Source: an uncultured Eubacteriales bacterium (GTDB lineage: Bacteria; Bacillota; Clostridia; Oscillospirales; CAG-272). From it: 64,000 bases of DNA. The stretch spans positions 1 to 64,000 of the forward strand of contig CAOKER010000001.1 in assembly GCA_948467545.1 (NCBI GenBank). Reading direction: 5' to 3'. Made by a program: the position numbers and the translations under genes. How positions within the stretch are numbered: the stretch's first letter is position 1; each line of letters starts with the position of its first letter. The notes beneath the pieces were generated by a model, which saw only the letters and a list, made by a program, of their open reading frames with translations, made no database searches and was not told the DNA's origin. Positions 26,714 through 36,600 of the stretch are shown one piece after another.

Positions 26714-28549
26714 ATGTGCGGAATTATCGGATATACCGGAAGTGAAAATGCAGTGCCGAAGCTTCTTGACGGACTTTCTGCTCTTGAATACCGCGGATAT
26801 GATTCGGCGGGAGTTGCGGTTTTTGATTCTGAAAATAAAGTCAAGATTATTAAGTCAAAAGGGAGGCTGTCTGTTCTCAGGGAAAAAATCAGCCTTATGC
26901 CCGATGAGCTGTATTCGGGGTGCGGTATAGGACATACGCGATGGGCGACGCACGGAGAGCCTTCCGATATCAATTCTCATCCTCACGGTACCTTTAATGT
27001 TAGCATAGTCCATAACGGAATTATTGAAAACTACGCCGATATTAAGGAAATTCTTATCGGGGAGGGCTATAAATTTGTTTCCGAAACCGATACCGAAGCC
27101 GCGGCAAAGCTTATCGACAGTATTTATCTTAAGACAAGAAATCCGGTTGACGCCATGCTTGAAGCTGCAAAGCTTCTTACCGGGTCGTTTGCTGTCGGCG
27201 CTGTATTTACGGATTATCCCGGTGTAATTTACGCAATGCGCAGAGAAAGTCCTTTAATAGCGGCAGTAAGCGATAAGGGATGTTTCATTGCATCGGATAT
27301 TTCAGCTGTATTAAAGTATACTAACCGATTTTACCGTATTAAGGAAAACGAAATAGCTATTATAAACGAGCGCGAAATTACGGTTTTGGGTGCTGACAAA
27401 ATGCCGGTATCCAAGCAATTGGAGACTGCGGATTGGGATATAGAGGCGGCAGAGAAGGGCGGTTATCCGTTTTTCATGATTAAGGAGATTCATGAGGAAC
27501 CGGAAGCGGTGCTAAAAACGCTGAGACCGCGTATTAAAGACGGAGTACCCGATTTAGGGATTCCCGAGCTTACCGATGAAAAGCTTATATCTTTTGAGAG
27601 AATTCATATCGTTGCCTGCGGAACAGCAATGCATGCAGGTATGATAGGGAAATATGCGATTGAAAAAATTGCGAGAATTCCGGTAAATGTTGAAATCGCG
27701 TCGGAGTTCAGATATAACAATCCTATACTTGGGGAAAAAGAGCTTGTGATTATTATTTCTCAATCGGGTGAGACTGCCGATACTCTTGCTGCGCTGAGAC
27801 TCGCAAAACTAAACGGAGTATACACGCTTGCAATTGTCAACGTTCCCGGATCGACAATTGCAAATGAAGCCGACAGTGTAATTTACACGTGGGCCGGCCC
27901 TGAAATTGCGGTTGCAAGTACAAAGGCTTATGAGGTTCAGCTCGCGATTATGTATCTTTTTGCATTCAAGCTGGCATATATTCACGGAATGCTTTCCGAA
28001 GCCGATACGAAAAAGTATCTTGACGAGCTTTTGAACGACGTACCGAAAAAGATTAAAAAGTCAATTGAACTTGAAAAAAAATGCTCTGAAATTGCGGAGA
28101 AGTACAAAAATCATAAAAATATTTTTTTTATCGGCAGAGGAGCCGATTATATTCTCAGTATGGAATCCGCGCTTAAGCTTAAGGAAATCTCATATATTCA
28201 CTGTGAGGCATATGCCGCAGGAGAGCTTAAACACGGGACAATATCGCTCGTGACCGACGGGACGCCTGTTTTTGCTATAGCCTGTCAGGACGGGCTTTTT
28301 GAAAAGATGGTAAGCAATATCGGCGAGGTACGCGCGAGAGGCGCAAGTGTTATCCTAATCTGTAAGGAAAGTACAGAGCTTCCCGACGGAATTGCGGAGG
28401 AAATTATACGTGTACCTGAGACTTCCGAGTTGTTTATGCCAATGCCGGTTATTACAATTTCTCAGCTTATTGCATATTACACATCTCTAAGGCTCGGACT
28501 TGATGTTGACAAACCGAGAAATCTTGCTAAATCGGTTACTGTAGAATAG
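26714..28549 (+). CDS. glmS: Glutamine-fructose-6-phosphate aminotransferase
   Basis: This 611-residue enzyme makes glucosamine-6-phosphate from fructose-6-phosphate and glutamine. The N-terminal class II amidotransferase domain begins Met-Cys-Gly-Ile with Cys2 as nucleophile, and includes ALEYRGYDSAG and GHTRWATHG. Two SIS domains follow (about 290-590), with CGTAMHAG and SQSGETADT, and the conserved PRNLAKSVTVE end. ATG 26714 is chosen because AGAGGA lies nine bases before it and it exposes Cys2; an upstream in-frame ATG would bury the nucleophile. glmM follows, making a GlcNAc precursor operon. Confidence 0.97.
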   Translation: MCGIIGYTGSENAVPKLLDGLSALEYRGYDSAGVAVFDSENKVKIIKSKGRLSVLREKISLMPDELYSGCGIGHTRWATHGEPSDINSHPHGTFNVSIVHNGIIENYADIKEILIGEGYKFVSETDTEAAAKLIDSIYLKTRNPVDAMLEAAKLLTGSFAVGAVFTDYPGVIYAMRRESPLIAAVSDKGCFIASDISAVLKYTNRFYRIKENEIAIINEREITVLGADKMPVSKQLETADWDIEAAEKGGYPFFMIKEIHEEPEAVLKTLRPRIKDGVPDLGIPELTDEKLISFERIHIVACGTAMHAGMIGKYAIEKIARIPVNVEIASEFRYNNPILGEKELVIIISQSGETADTLAALRLAKLNGVYTLAIVNVPGSTIANEADSVIYTWAGPEIAVASTKAYEVQLAIMYLFAFKLAYIHGMLSEADTKKYLDELLNDVPKKIKKSIELEKKCSEIAEKYKNHKNIFFIGRGADYILSMESALKLKEISYIHCEAYAAGELKHGTISLVTDGTPVFAIACQDGLFEKMVSNIGEVRARGASVILICKESTELPDGIAEEIIRVPETSELFMPMPVITISQLIAYYTSLRLGLDVDKPRNLAKSVTVE

Positions 28550-28592
28550 CTGAAATGACCGTGTAAAATAATGAAAGGAAGCTTCCACTGTT

Positions 28593-29960
28593 GTGGAGTA
28601 CAGGATTTATAAAGTGGGAAAATATTTCGGAACAGACGGCTTCCGCGGAGAGGCAAATAAAGTGCTTACCGTAGAACACGCCTTTAAGGTGGGCAGGTAT
28701 TTGGGATGGCATTACGGCAAGGAGCACAAATGTAAGGTTGTTTTGGGCAAGGACACGCGACGTTCAAGCTATATGCTTGAATATGCGCTTGTAGCCGGGC
28801 TGACGTCAAGCGGGGCTGATGCATATCTTCTTCATGTTACAACTACGCCTTCGGTCTCATATGTTGTAAGAACCGAGGACTTTGACTGCGGAATTATGAT
28901 CTCTGCCAGTCATAATCCGTATTATGACAACGGAATTAAGCTTATCAACAGCCGTGGTGAAAAGATGAGTGAATCTATTATAGCCGATATTGAAGCATAT
29001 ATTGATGGAATTATAGGCGAACTTCCGTATGCGACGAGAGAGAATATCGGCTGTACAATCGATTATGCGGGGGGAAGAAACCGTTATACCGGCTACATTA
29101 TTTCGCTCGCAAGAAATTCGTACAAGGATTTTAATATAGGCCTTGACTGTTCAAACGGCAGTACGTGGATGCTTGCAAAGAGTATTTTTGACGCGCTCGG
29201 TGCGCATACATTTGTAATCGGTAACAGTCCGACAGGTTTTAATATCAATAAGGACTGCGGTTCTACCCATATAGACAGCCTGCGTTCTCTTGTCAGAGAT
29301 AAAGGGCTCGATATCGGATTTGCTTTTGACGGGGACGCCGACAGATGTATCGCCGTTGACGACAAGGGACAGATTCTTACGGGAGATCATATACTGTATC
29401 TCTGCGGAAGCTATATGAAGGCCAAAGGAGAGTTAAAGAAAAATACTGTTGTAACAACAGTAATGTCAAATACCGGATTGTATAAAGCATTTGATGAAAA
29501 GAATATAGCCTGCGTTAAGACCGACGTCGGGGATAAGTATGTATACGAGGCTATGCAAAAAGGAGGATACTGCCTCGGTGGAGAGGAGTCCGGGCATGTG
29601 ATTTTTTCTAAATTTGCTTCAACCGGAGACGGACTTATATCGGCAATCAAGGTTATGGAGGTATTTATAGAGAGCAAGCTTCCTTCGTCGGGACTTTGTA
29701 CCGGGCTTGAGTATTATCCTCAGCTTACAAAAAATATCAAAGTGGACGACAAGGATGCCGCTGTCACCGACAGCGATGTGCTTGAAGCTGTAAAGTATGC
29801 GGAGGATAAGCTTGGTGATGACGGGAAAGTTCTTCTCAGAAAAAGCGGTACGGAACCGGTTGTTCGCGTAACTGTAGAAGCCAAGGGAGAAGATCTTTGC
29901 CGGACGCTTGCCGATCGAATTGCAGACACAATAATTAAAAAGGGCTATGAAGTAAAATAG
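28593..29960 (+). CDS. glmM: Phosphoglucosamine mutase
   Basis: This 455-residue enzyme converts GlcN-6-P to GlcN-1-P. The phosphoserine loop SASHNP places the catalytic Ser at 106. The Mg-binding loop DGDADR and the C-terminal phosphate-binding RKSGTEP are present, as is the sugar loop GGEESGH. It starts with GTG 28593; the nearest Shine-Dalgarno (AAGGA) is 13 nt away, so a slightly later start is possible, but the conserved FGTDGFRG at 12-19 must be included. It lies 43 bp after glmS. The last codons and stop lie inside a tandem repeat. Confidence 0.96.
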   Translation: MEYRIYKVGKYFGTDGFRGEANKVLTVEHAFKVGRYLGWHYGKEHKCKVVLGKDTRRSSYMLEYALVAGLTSSGADAYLLHVTTTPSVSYVVRTEDFDCGIMISASHNPYYDNGIKLINSRGEKMSESIIADIEAYIDGIIGELPYATRENIGCTIDYAGGRNRYTGYIISLARNSYKDFNIGLDCSNGSTWMLAKSIFDALGAHTFVIGNSPTGFNINKDCGSTHIDSLRSLVRDKGLDIGFAFDGDADRCIAVDDKGQILTGDHILYLCGSYMKAKGELKKNTVVTTVMSNTGLYKAFDEKNIACVKTDVGDKYVYEAMQKGGYCLGGEESGHVIFSKFASTGDGLISAIKVMEVFIESKLPSSGLCTGLEYYPQLTKNIKVDDKDAAVTDSDVLEAVKYAEDKLGDDGKVLLRKSGTEPVVRVTVEAKGEDLCRTLADRIADTIIKKGYEVK

Positions 29961-29988
29961 TTTTTAAGAAGTAAAATAGTTTTTAAAA
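29951..29988. repeat. 19-bp duplication spanning the glmM stop codon
   Basis: AGTAAAATAGTTTTTAAGA (29951-29969) is repeated with one change at 29970-29988. The first copy contains the last codons and TAG stop of glmM, so the gene's 3' end has been tandemly duplicated into the spacer. Confidence 0.85.
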
Positions 29989-30035
29989 TGTCCTCCGTAC
30001 GTATCCTTCACACGTCGGACATAATTTCTGTTTTT
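29988..30035 (+). terminator. Probable terminator after glmM
   Basis: ATGTCC..CCG pairs imperfectly with CG..GGACAT across a loop of about 15 nt and is followed by AATTTCTGTTTTTTG. Confidence 0.6.
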
Positions 30036-30070
30036 TGAATTTAGATTTCAAAAATATCAAGAGAATAATC

Positions 30071-30099
30071 TTGACTTATTTTATTAGATATGATAAAAT
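30071..30099 (+). promoter_or_regulatory. Promoter for the TerB-N gene
   Basis: TTGACT (30071-30076), a 17-bp spacer and TAAAAT (30094-30099), with TGA directly before the -10 (extended -10). It gives the TerB-N/ATPase/alaS run its own start. Confidence 0.65.
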
Positions 30100-30136
30100 A
30101 TTTTGATACAGATTTTGATTTAATTGTATTGGAGTG

Positions 30137-32092
30137 ATGAGTTTGGATGAGAAAGAATTCGGCGCACAGCTGCCGAACGATTCAGACTCATTTTGGAATC
30201 TGTCATCTGAATTTTCTAAGTCCGAAAAGGAAAAGAAACTAAAGACGTTTTCGGACGATACGGACGCTGTTCTTATAAATGTCGGCGAGGAAAACAACTG
30301 TGAAAATTCAAATAAAAGCTGTATTGTATCTGATTACGCTGTAAAAGATGCGAGGCAGAATCCTGACAAGCTTGAAATTATGTCGGATTCGGAAATAGCC
30401 GTCGGAAAATCGTATAAAAACAGTGAAGGCTCAGATGCTGATATAGAGAATAACGACCTTCATGAGCTTACAAAGCTGCTTTTAAGGCTTCGGGAAAGAG
30501 CTAAACACAATACATTTGTACAATCATCAAACGGAATTTGTGAAAAACACGAGAATTCGGAATATAATGTGGCTGTTCCTCGCTTTCATACGCTGAACCG
30601 AACAGGATTAATTCGTTCATATGAACCCGGCCATCCGCTTGTCCGCAGCGTCGAGGTGCTTGAATGGCCTTCGAGATACAGCTTTTACGAAAGATTCCGT
30701 CAAGACGCCGTCAGATACTTCGAGACCGAAGGAACCGAATGCAGCTATGCCGAGTTCAATTCCTTTGTACCTCAGTATTGTATGATGACGGAAAATCAAA
30801 GACGCTATTATTTATGGTGGAGAACCTGTATAAGAAACGGTAGAAATATCTATGTCTCCAAAAGCTATATTCTGCTGTTGCTTTATGAGATTATAAATCT
30901 TCCTGATTTACTTCCTCCGAATGACGGCGTGAAACTTATCTGCAGGCTTATCTGCGGATATCATGATAAGCTTTGCGGAATCAGAAATTCGGTTGCCGTT
31001 TGGCTTCGTGACTACTGCCTGATACATGAAGTCGAAATTCCGTCTGAATACATGGAGCAGATAGCAGAATATGCGGGCAAATATACTTCTTTTTCAGAGT
31101 TTTTTATCAAGTATGATCCGGAGACAAAGCAGCCTGATCCGCAAAGCTATATACAACTTCTGTCACGTTACTCATGGTGGGACAGTAAATATCTTTCCGG
31201 CGATAACAGACATATATTTGACAAGTGCATGTCCGGGGCTCTTTTGGCGGCATACCGCGCGGAAAACGGCAGCGGAATGTTTGATTTGTCACATATGCAG
31301 ACGGGAAAATATATTGCCGAATCATACAGCGGAGCGGTATGCACTTCTGAGATCAAATGCAGACTTCGTGTTTCATATTACAAGTGTACCGGTTGTGGAG
31401 ATTATAACTGTTCAACCGAAATTGTCAAATATGCTGAAAACCAGATAAGGCGTCTGATAGGAATAAAGGCGCGCTTTAAGGTCCCGGATCTTCCCAAACG
31501 AATTTCTTCTGCCGTTGACGCTTATTTTGCACCGTTTCTTGAAGAGGAGGACCGAAGAAAAAAGCTCGAAAAACGTAACCGTTTGTCATCGTCATCGGAG
31601 GAAATTTCGCCTGAATACAGCAAATTTTACGAGGCTGAAAGTACAGGAATTTCTTTTGAACACGCTTTGGAAATTGAAAAAAAATCATGGAAAATCACAG
31701 AAAAGCTTGTAGAGGCTTTTGACGGTTCGGATATAAATTCCGGCGGAGATGAAAAAACAGACGCAGACAGTATGCGGAATGCGGATTTCGGACAGGCTGA
31801 ACATCTTGATTTACAATTATCATCTGACGGCGGAGAAAAAGTTATCTCTGACGACGGTGACGCTGTTCTTCGGCGCGGAATTGAATTTTTGCTTAATGGA
31901 GACAATATGGGATTTGACGAGCTTGCAAAGTCCGAAAAAATGCTTCCGGACACGCTTGCCGAAAAAATCAACGATAGATTTACCGTACTTATCGGAGATA
32001 TTGTATTGCAGACAGACACTGATTCTTATACGATAATAGACGATTATCGGGATGACGCTGAAAGCTTTGCAAGAGGTACTATGATTGATTGA
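30137..32092 (+). CDS. TerB-N/TerB-C domain protein
   Basis: This ~651-residue protein has an acidic low-complexity start (1-110), a TerB-N domain (about 150-370) recognised by the pattern M-x-x-N-Q-x-x-Y-Y-x-W-W-R-x-x-x-R-N-G followed by SYILLLLYEIIN, and a TerB-C-like end (INDRFTVLIGDIVL). Four Cys in an x-C-x-x-C-x-x-x-x-C pattern near 415-425 could bind metal. TerB-N proteins occur in stress-response and suspected anti-phage loci with an ATPase and a helicase. Here the ATPase gene follows but no helicase is seen. The start is uncertain: ATG 30137 is very close to GGAG; TTG 30143, 8 nt away, or GTG 30134 are alternatives. Confidence 0.78.
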   Translation: MSLDEKEFGAQLPNDSDSFWNLSSEFSKSEKEKKLKTFSDDTDAVLINVGEENNCENSNKSCIVSDYAVKDARQNPDKLEIMSDSEIAVGKSYKNSEGSDADIENNDLHELTKLLLRLRERAKHNTFVQSSNGICEKHENSEYNVAVPRFHTLNRTGLIRSYEPGHPLVRSVEVLEWPSRYSFYERFRQDAVRYFETEGTECSYAEFNSFVPQYCMMTENQRRYYLWWRTCIRNGRNIYVSKSYILLLLYEIINLPDLLPPNDGVKLICRLICGYHDKLCGIRNSVAVWLRDYCLIHEVEIPSEYMEQIAEYAGKYTSFSEFFIKYDPETKQPDPQSYIQLLSRYSWWDSKYLSGDNRHIFDKCMSGALLAAYRAENGSGMFDLSHMQTGKYIAESYSGAVCTSEIKCRLRVSYYKCTGCGDYNCSTEIVKYAENQIRRLIGIKARFKVPDLPKRISSAVDAYFAPFLEEEDRRKKLEKRNRLSSSSEEISPEYSKFYEAESTGISFEHALEIEKKSWKITEKLVEAFDGSDINSGGDEKTDADSMRNADFGQAEHLDLQLSSDGGEKVISDDGDAVLRRGIEFLLNGDNMGFDELAKSEKMLPDTLAEKINDRFTVLIGDIVLQTDTDSYTIIDDYRDDAESFARGTMID

Positions 32093-32376
32093 AACAGAGC
32101 GGCAGCTATTTTCTAAACTCGGAGAATGACACAAGAAAAAATCATTTTTATATTACTTATGGCGAAAAAATGACAATAGAATTTTAAATTCAGCGAAAAA
32201 ACGATTTTTTTATGACATTATAAATTAAAGGGGAATATCGTCGCGATACATACTCTTTATATGCGTACAGAGAAAAGTTTTTGCAGTGTTGTGCGCATAT
32301 TATGCATAGAAAAGTCTGCGCGAAGATACGGAGATAATTGTTTGGCGCGATTATATTTCGTGCCGGAAAGGAATTT

Positions 32377-33771
32377 ATGCTAATGGACGGAGATGAAAGC
32401 AGTTTCAAAAACAAACCTGTTCCTAAACGTATTTTATCGTCGCTTATAGGTTCGGTTACGGCCGGTGTTGTGCCGAGAATCGGTGCGCCGTATATAGCAA
32501 TTGGACGCGGAGATGAAATTTCTGCTTTGCTTTCTGACCTTGAAAAGATCAGTGAAGGCGGTTCTGCAATGCGGTTTATTATAGGACGGTACGGAAGCGG
32601 AAAGAGCTTTTTAATGCAGCTTATCAGAGGATATGCGACCGAACGCGGTTTTATAACGGCAGATGCGGATTTGTCTCCCGAAAGAAGAATTTGCAGCGGT
32701 AACGGCGGAGGAATCGCAACCTATAGAGAGCTTATAAAGAATCTCGCGTGCCGCGCTTCCCCCGACGGAGGTGCGCTTCCGGTTATGATTTCCAAATGGC
32801 TTTCGGAGGTTCAGCGTGAAGTTGCGGAAACAGGAATAGATATAAACTCTCCCGGCTTTAGAAATGAAGTTTCAAAGAGAATATATTCCGCTGCAAGGCA
32901 GCTTCAGGATTATGTCGGCGGATTTGATTTTTCATCGGTTATATCAGAATATTATGAGGCTTTTTGTGCAGGAGACGACGAGAAAAGAAGTTGCTGTCTC
33001 AAATGGCTCCGCGGAGAATATCGGACTAAGACTGAGGCAAAGCATGATCTTCATGTCGGAGATATAATCGGTGATGAGAACTGGCAGGATATGATAAAGC
33101 TCCTTGCCGTTTTTGCACGTATGACCGGATATCGCGGAATGGTTGTATTCATCGATGAATGTGTAAATTTGTATAAGATAACAAACAGAATTTCGCGTGA
33201 AAACAACTATGAAAAGCTGCTGTCTCTCTTTAATGATACCATGCAGGGCAGATCAGAGGGACTTGCGTGGGTATTCGGAGGAACGCCGCAGTTTCTTGAG
33301 GATACGAGACGCGGATTATTCTCGTATGAGGCGCTTCGTTCCAGACTGTGTGACAGCAGATTTGATTCCGGAGAATACAAGAATATGCTCGGTCCCGTAA
33401 TTCGTCTCCGAAGACTTTCCGACAATGAGCTTCTTGCGCTTTTGGCACGCATGACGGACCTCCATGCTCAGTATTACAATTGGAAGCCGCCTGTCACTGA
33501 GAACGATATGCAGTCGTTCCTGAAAATTTGTCTTTCACGGGCGGGAGCTGACGCATTGCTTACTCCGCGGGAACTTCTGCGTGATTATATGGCTGTTCTC
33601 GGCATTTTGTTTCAGAATAAAAGCGCAGTCTTTTTAGATGTTGTCGGGGCTGAGCTTAAGGCCGACGGAGACGGAAATTCTTCCGTGCATGAAAGCGAAG
33701 GCCGTACGGCCGAGTCAAATGTTTCATACGGCGTTCAAATTGGCATACAGCCTGATGATATTATAATCTAA
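32377..33771 (+). CDS. BREX BrxD-like (DUF2791) P-loop ATPase
   Basis: This 464-residue cytoplasmic ATPase has Walker A GRYGSGKS at 70-77 and Walker B VVFIDE with Asp260-Glu261, followed by the NLYKI segment, and a downstream arginine-rich sensor region (GTPQFLEDTRRGLFSYEALRSRL). The block GAPYIAIGRGDEISALLSDL before Walker A is typical of DUF2791 proteins, which include BrxD of BREX type 2 systems. The partner here is the TerB-N gene 284 bp upstream. ATG 32377 is chosen because AAAGGA lies 4 nt before it, with ATG 32383 at 10 nt as alternative; the further upstream TTG has no site. alaS begins 27 bp later. Confidence 0.85.
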   Translation: MLMDGDESSFKNKPVPKRILSSLIGSVTAGVVPRIGAPYIAIGRGDEISALLSDLEKISEGGSAMRFIIGRYGSGKSFLMQLIRGYATERGFITADADLSPERRICSGNGGGIATYRELIKNLACRASPDGGALPVMISKWLSEVQREVAETGIDINSPGFRNEVSKRIYSAARQLQDYVGGFDFSSVISEYYEAFCAGDDEKRSCCLKWLRGEYRTKTEAKHDLHVGDIIGDENWQDMIKLLAVFARMTGYRGMVVFIDECVNLYKITNRISRENNYEKLLSLFNDTMQGRSEGLAWVFGGTPQFLEDTRRGLFSYEALRSRLCDSRFDSGEYKNMLGPVIRLRRLSDNELLALLARMTDLHAQYYNWKPPVTENDMQSFLKICLSRAGADALLTPRELLRDYMAVLGILFQNKSAVFLDVVGAELKADGDGNSSVHESEGRTAESNVSYGVQIGIQPDDIII

Positions 33772-33798
33772 AAAATTAAATTGGTAAGGAGAATAATC

Positions 33799-36441
33799 AT
33801 GGAGTGGACCTCCCTTAATGATCTTCGTGAAAAATATCTGTCATTTTTTGAATCAAAAGGACATCTCAGACATAAGAGCTTCCCGCTTGTTCCTATTGAC
33901 GACAAGTCAATTTTACTTATAAATGCCGGCATGACCCCCCTTAAGAAATTTTTTACGGGTGAGCTCGAACCGCCGAGACACCGCATGACAACATGTCAGA
34001 AATGTATCAGAACGCCTGATATAGAGCGTGTGGGTATTACCGCGCGGCATGGTACATACTTTGAGATGCTTGGGAATTTTTCGTTCGGTGACTATTTTAA
34101 AGAGGAAGCTATTCCGTGGGCGTGGGAATTTTGTACCAAGGTGCTCAAACTGCCGGAGGACAAGCTGTGGGTAACAATTTATCTCGATGATGATGAGGCA
34201 TTTGATATTTGGCATAATAAGGTCGGTGTTCCTGAAGAGCGTATTGTGCGCCTCGGAAAAGAGGATAACTTCTGGGAACACGGAAGCGGACCGTGCGGAC
34301 CGTGTTCGGAGATACATTTTGACCGCGGAGAAAAATTCGGATGCGGAAAGCCGGATTGCAAACCCGGATGCGACTGCGATCGGTTTATGGAATTTTGGAA
34401 TCTTGTTTTTACGCAGTTTGAGGGCGACGGGCACGGAGGATATGAAAGACTTTCGAATCCGAATATAGATACGGGAATGGGACTTGAACGGCTGGCCTGT
34501 CTTATGCAGGGTGTGAATAACCTTTTTGAGGTTGATACGGTACGTAATATTATGCTTGCGGTTTCGAAAGCGGCCGGAGTCGAATACGGAAAAGATGAAA
34601 AATCGGATATTTCTCTTCGCGTTATTACAGACCATATACGAAGTACGGTATTTATGATATGCGACGGAGTTGTTCCGTCAAATGAAGGCCGGGGGTATGT
34701 GCTTCGCCGTCTTTTAAGACGTGCGGCACGGCACGGACGGCTTCTCGGAATCGACGGAACATTTCTTGCGGATATTGTACCAGTTGTCGCAAGGGAAAAT
34801 ATCAGTGAATATCCTGAACTGACGGAAAAGCTTGAATATATTAAAAAGGTTGTATCTATTGAAGAGGAACGTTTCTCCGCTACAATCGACAGCGGATTAT
34901 CTATACTTGAAGGAATGATTAAAAACACAAAGTCAGAGAGGAAAAGCGTTCTTCCCGGAGAAGATATTTTTAAGCTTAGCGATACCTTTGGGTTCCCTGT
35001 TGACTTGACGAAAGAAATTGCGGCTGAATCAGGTCTTGAAATTGATATTTCGGGTTTTGATGCCCTAATGGCTCAACAAAAGCAGAGAGCGCGCGATGCC
35101 CGTGCCGCTATGGGAGACCTTGGTTGGGCGGCCGGCACGGTTGAGGCGATCGGCGATATAGCGAAAACGGAATTTGTGGGATATAATCGGACTTGTGCGG
35201 AATGTAAAGTAGTATCTATTATCGATTGTGAGACATCCGAGCAGCTTGATTCAGCGTCTGACGGCAAAGTTATTATAATTCTTGATCGTACGCCGTTTTA
35301 CGGTGAAAGCGGCGGTCAGGTTGGAGATACCGGTACAATTATCTGCGGTGATCGTAAAATTGTTGTAAATGATACGAAGAAAAATACGGGTATATACATG
35401 CATTTCTGTACGCTTGACGGTACACCAGTATCTGTTGGTGATACGGTTTCTGCTCAAATTGATGTAGACAGACGGGACGCAATACGAAGAAATCATTCTG
35501 CCTGCCACCTTCTTCAGGCTGCTTTGCGCAGGGTGCTCGGAAATCATGTTGAACAGGCGGGATCATATGTTGACGCAGACCGCGTGCGTTTTGATTTCAA
35601 GCATTTTTCCGCTATGACGGCAGAAGAAATCGCAAGGACCGAACAGCTTGTAAACACCGAAATTCTTCGAGGAACTTCAATTGACACTTTGGAAACCGAT
35701 ATTGAAACTGCGCGCAGAAACGGGGCTATGGCACTGTTTGGAGAAAAATACGGTGCTGTTGTCCGAATGGTTAAAATGGGTGATTTTTCATGCGAGTTGT
35801 GCGGAGGTACTCACGCGAGCAATACTGCCAAGCTCGGATTGTTTAAAATTTTGTCCGAATCGGGTGTTGCAGCCGGTGTCAGACGTATAGAAGGAACGAC
35901 CGGAATTGGAATTCTTGAGCTGCTTGCGCAGAGGGAGAAATTGATTTCTGAGACCGCGCGGGAGCTTAAGGCTACGAATACTAATGATATTGTCAGACGC
36001 GCCTCCGCGCTTTCGGAGGAGCTGAAAACGGCGCGGCACGATATTGAAATTCTAAACGGACGCATAGCATCGATGCAGATAACATCGATGCTTTCTGAGG
36101 CGGTTGACGTTGGACCTGTAAAGGTTATAACCAGGCAGACAAGCGGTTCTTCGGTTGAAACGGCACGTGCTGTATGCGATGAAATTAAGGGCTCGTATGA
36201 TAACTATGTCGTTGTAATATCTACGGATTTTGAGGGAAAACTTAATTTTGTGTGTTCATGCGGAAAGGCTGCGGTTAATGCCGGGGCCAATGCCGGAAAT
36301 ATTTTGAAGAATATCAGCGCGATTGCAGGAGGAAAAGGCGGCGGACGCCCTGACAGTGCAACTTCCGGAGCTAAAGATCGCGACAAGATAGCAGATGCGC
36401 TTTCCGCAGTTTCAGCTGCCGTTTCGCAGATGCTTAAATAG
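33799..36441 (+). CDS. alaS: Alanine-tRNA ligase
   Basis: This 880-residue class II tRNA synthetase charges tRNA-Ala. It begins with the conserved LREKYLSFFESKGH and has the catalytic-core KCIRTPDIERVG and the GRGYVLRRLLRRAARHG block. The editing domain has HSACH and CELCGGTH zinc-binding motifs, and a C-terminal DHHA1 domain ends with GGKGGGRPDSA. ATG 33799 follows AAGGAG at 33786-33791 (7 nt); upstream TTG 33781 is not needed. Its position 27 bp after the BrxD-like ATPase gene suggests shared transcription. No T-box leader is present, which is unusual for Firmicutes. Confidence 0.97.
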   Translation: MEWTSLNDLREKYLSFFESKGHLRHKSFPLVPIDDKSILLINAGMTPLKKFFTGELEPPRHRMTTCQKCIRTPDIERVGITARHGTYFEMLGNFSFGDYFKEEAIPWAWEFCTKVLKLPEDKLWVTIYLDDDEAFDIWHNKVGVPEERIVRLGKEDNFWEHGSGPCGPCSEIHFDRGEKFGCGKPDCKPGCDCDRFMEFWNLVFTQFEGDGHGGYERLSNPNIDTGMGLERLACLMQGVNNLFEVDTVRNIMLAVSKAAGVEYGKDEKSDISLRVITDHIRSTVFMICDGVVPSNEGRGYVLRRLLRRAARHGRLLGIDGTFLADIVPVVARENISEYPELTEKLEYIKKVVSIEEERFSATIDSGLSILEGMIKNTKSERKSVLPGEDIFKLSDTFGFPVDLTKEIAAESGLEIDISGFDALMAQQKQRARDARAAMGDLGWAAGTVEAIGDIAKTEFVGYNRTCAECKVVSIIDCETSEQLDSASDGKVIIILDRTPFYGESGGQVGDTGTIICGDRKIVVNDTKKNTGIYMHFCTLDGTPVSVGDTVSAQIDVDRRDAIRRNHSACHLLQAALRRVLGNHVEQAGSYVDADRVRFDFKHFSAMTAEEIARTEQLVNTEILRGTSIDTLETDIETARRNGAMALFGEKYGAVVRMVKMGDFSCELCGGTHASNTAKLGLFKILSESGVAAGVRRIEGTTGIGILELLAQREKLISETARELKATNTNDIVRRASALSEELKTARHDIEILNGRIASMQITSMLSEAVDVGPVKVITRQTSGSSVETARAVCDEIKGSYDNYVVVISTDFEGKLNFVCSCGKAAVNAGANAGNILKNISAIAGGKGGGRPDSATSGAKDRDKIADALSAVSAAVSQMLK

Positions 36442-36492
36442 TATTTTCGGAGAAATATTTTCTTTGTCCGAAAAAATAAATTTATGACTCAG

Positions 36493-36522
36493 TAAAGGCA
36501 AAATCGTTAAAGGCAAAGCCGT
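36493..36522. repeat. Two-copy 15-bp direct repeat downstream of alaS
   Basis: TAAAGGCAAAATCGT (36493-36507) is directly followed by TAAAGGCAAAGCCGT. Confidence 0.7.
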
Positions 36523-36600
36523 TTGGTTTGCGAGGCGTTTTTGCGGCGATTTCAATAAGGCGCAAAATGCAGTCATGACGCGCCGGGAGTAAGATTGTAA

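Noticed and set aside
30071-33771. A complete BREX system
   Set aside because: Only a BrxD-like ATPase is present; PglX, PglZ, BrxC/PglY and the helicase are absent.
32093-33798. T-box leader before alaS
   Set aside because: alaS follows the ATPase gene by 27 bp, and no T-box sequence or antiterminator was seen further upstream.
247-36583. Shared 12-mer GTCATGACGCGC at 247-258 and 36572-36583
   Set aside because: Many 12-mers are expected to occur twice by chance in 64 kb, and the flanks do not match.
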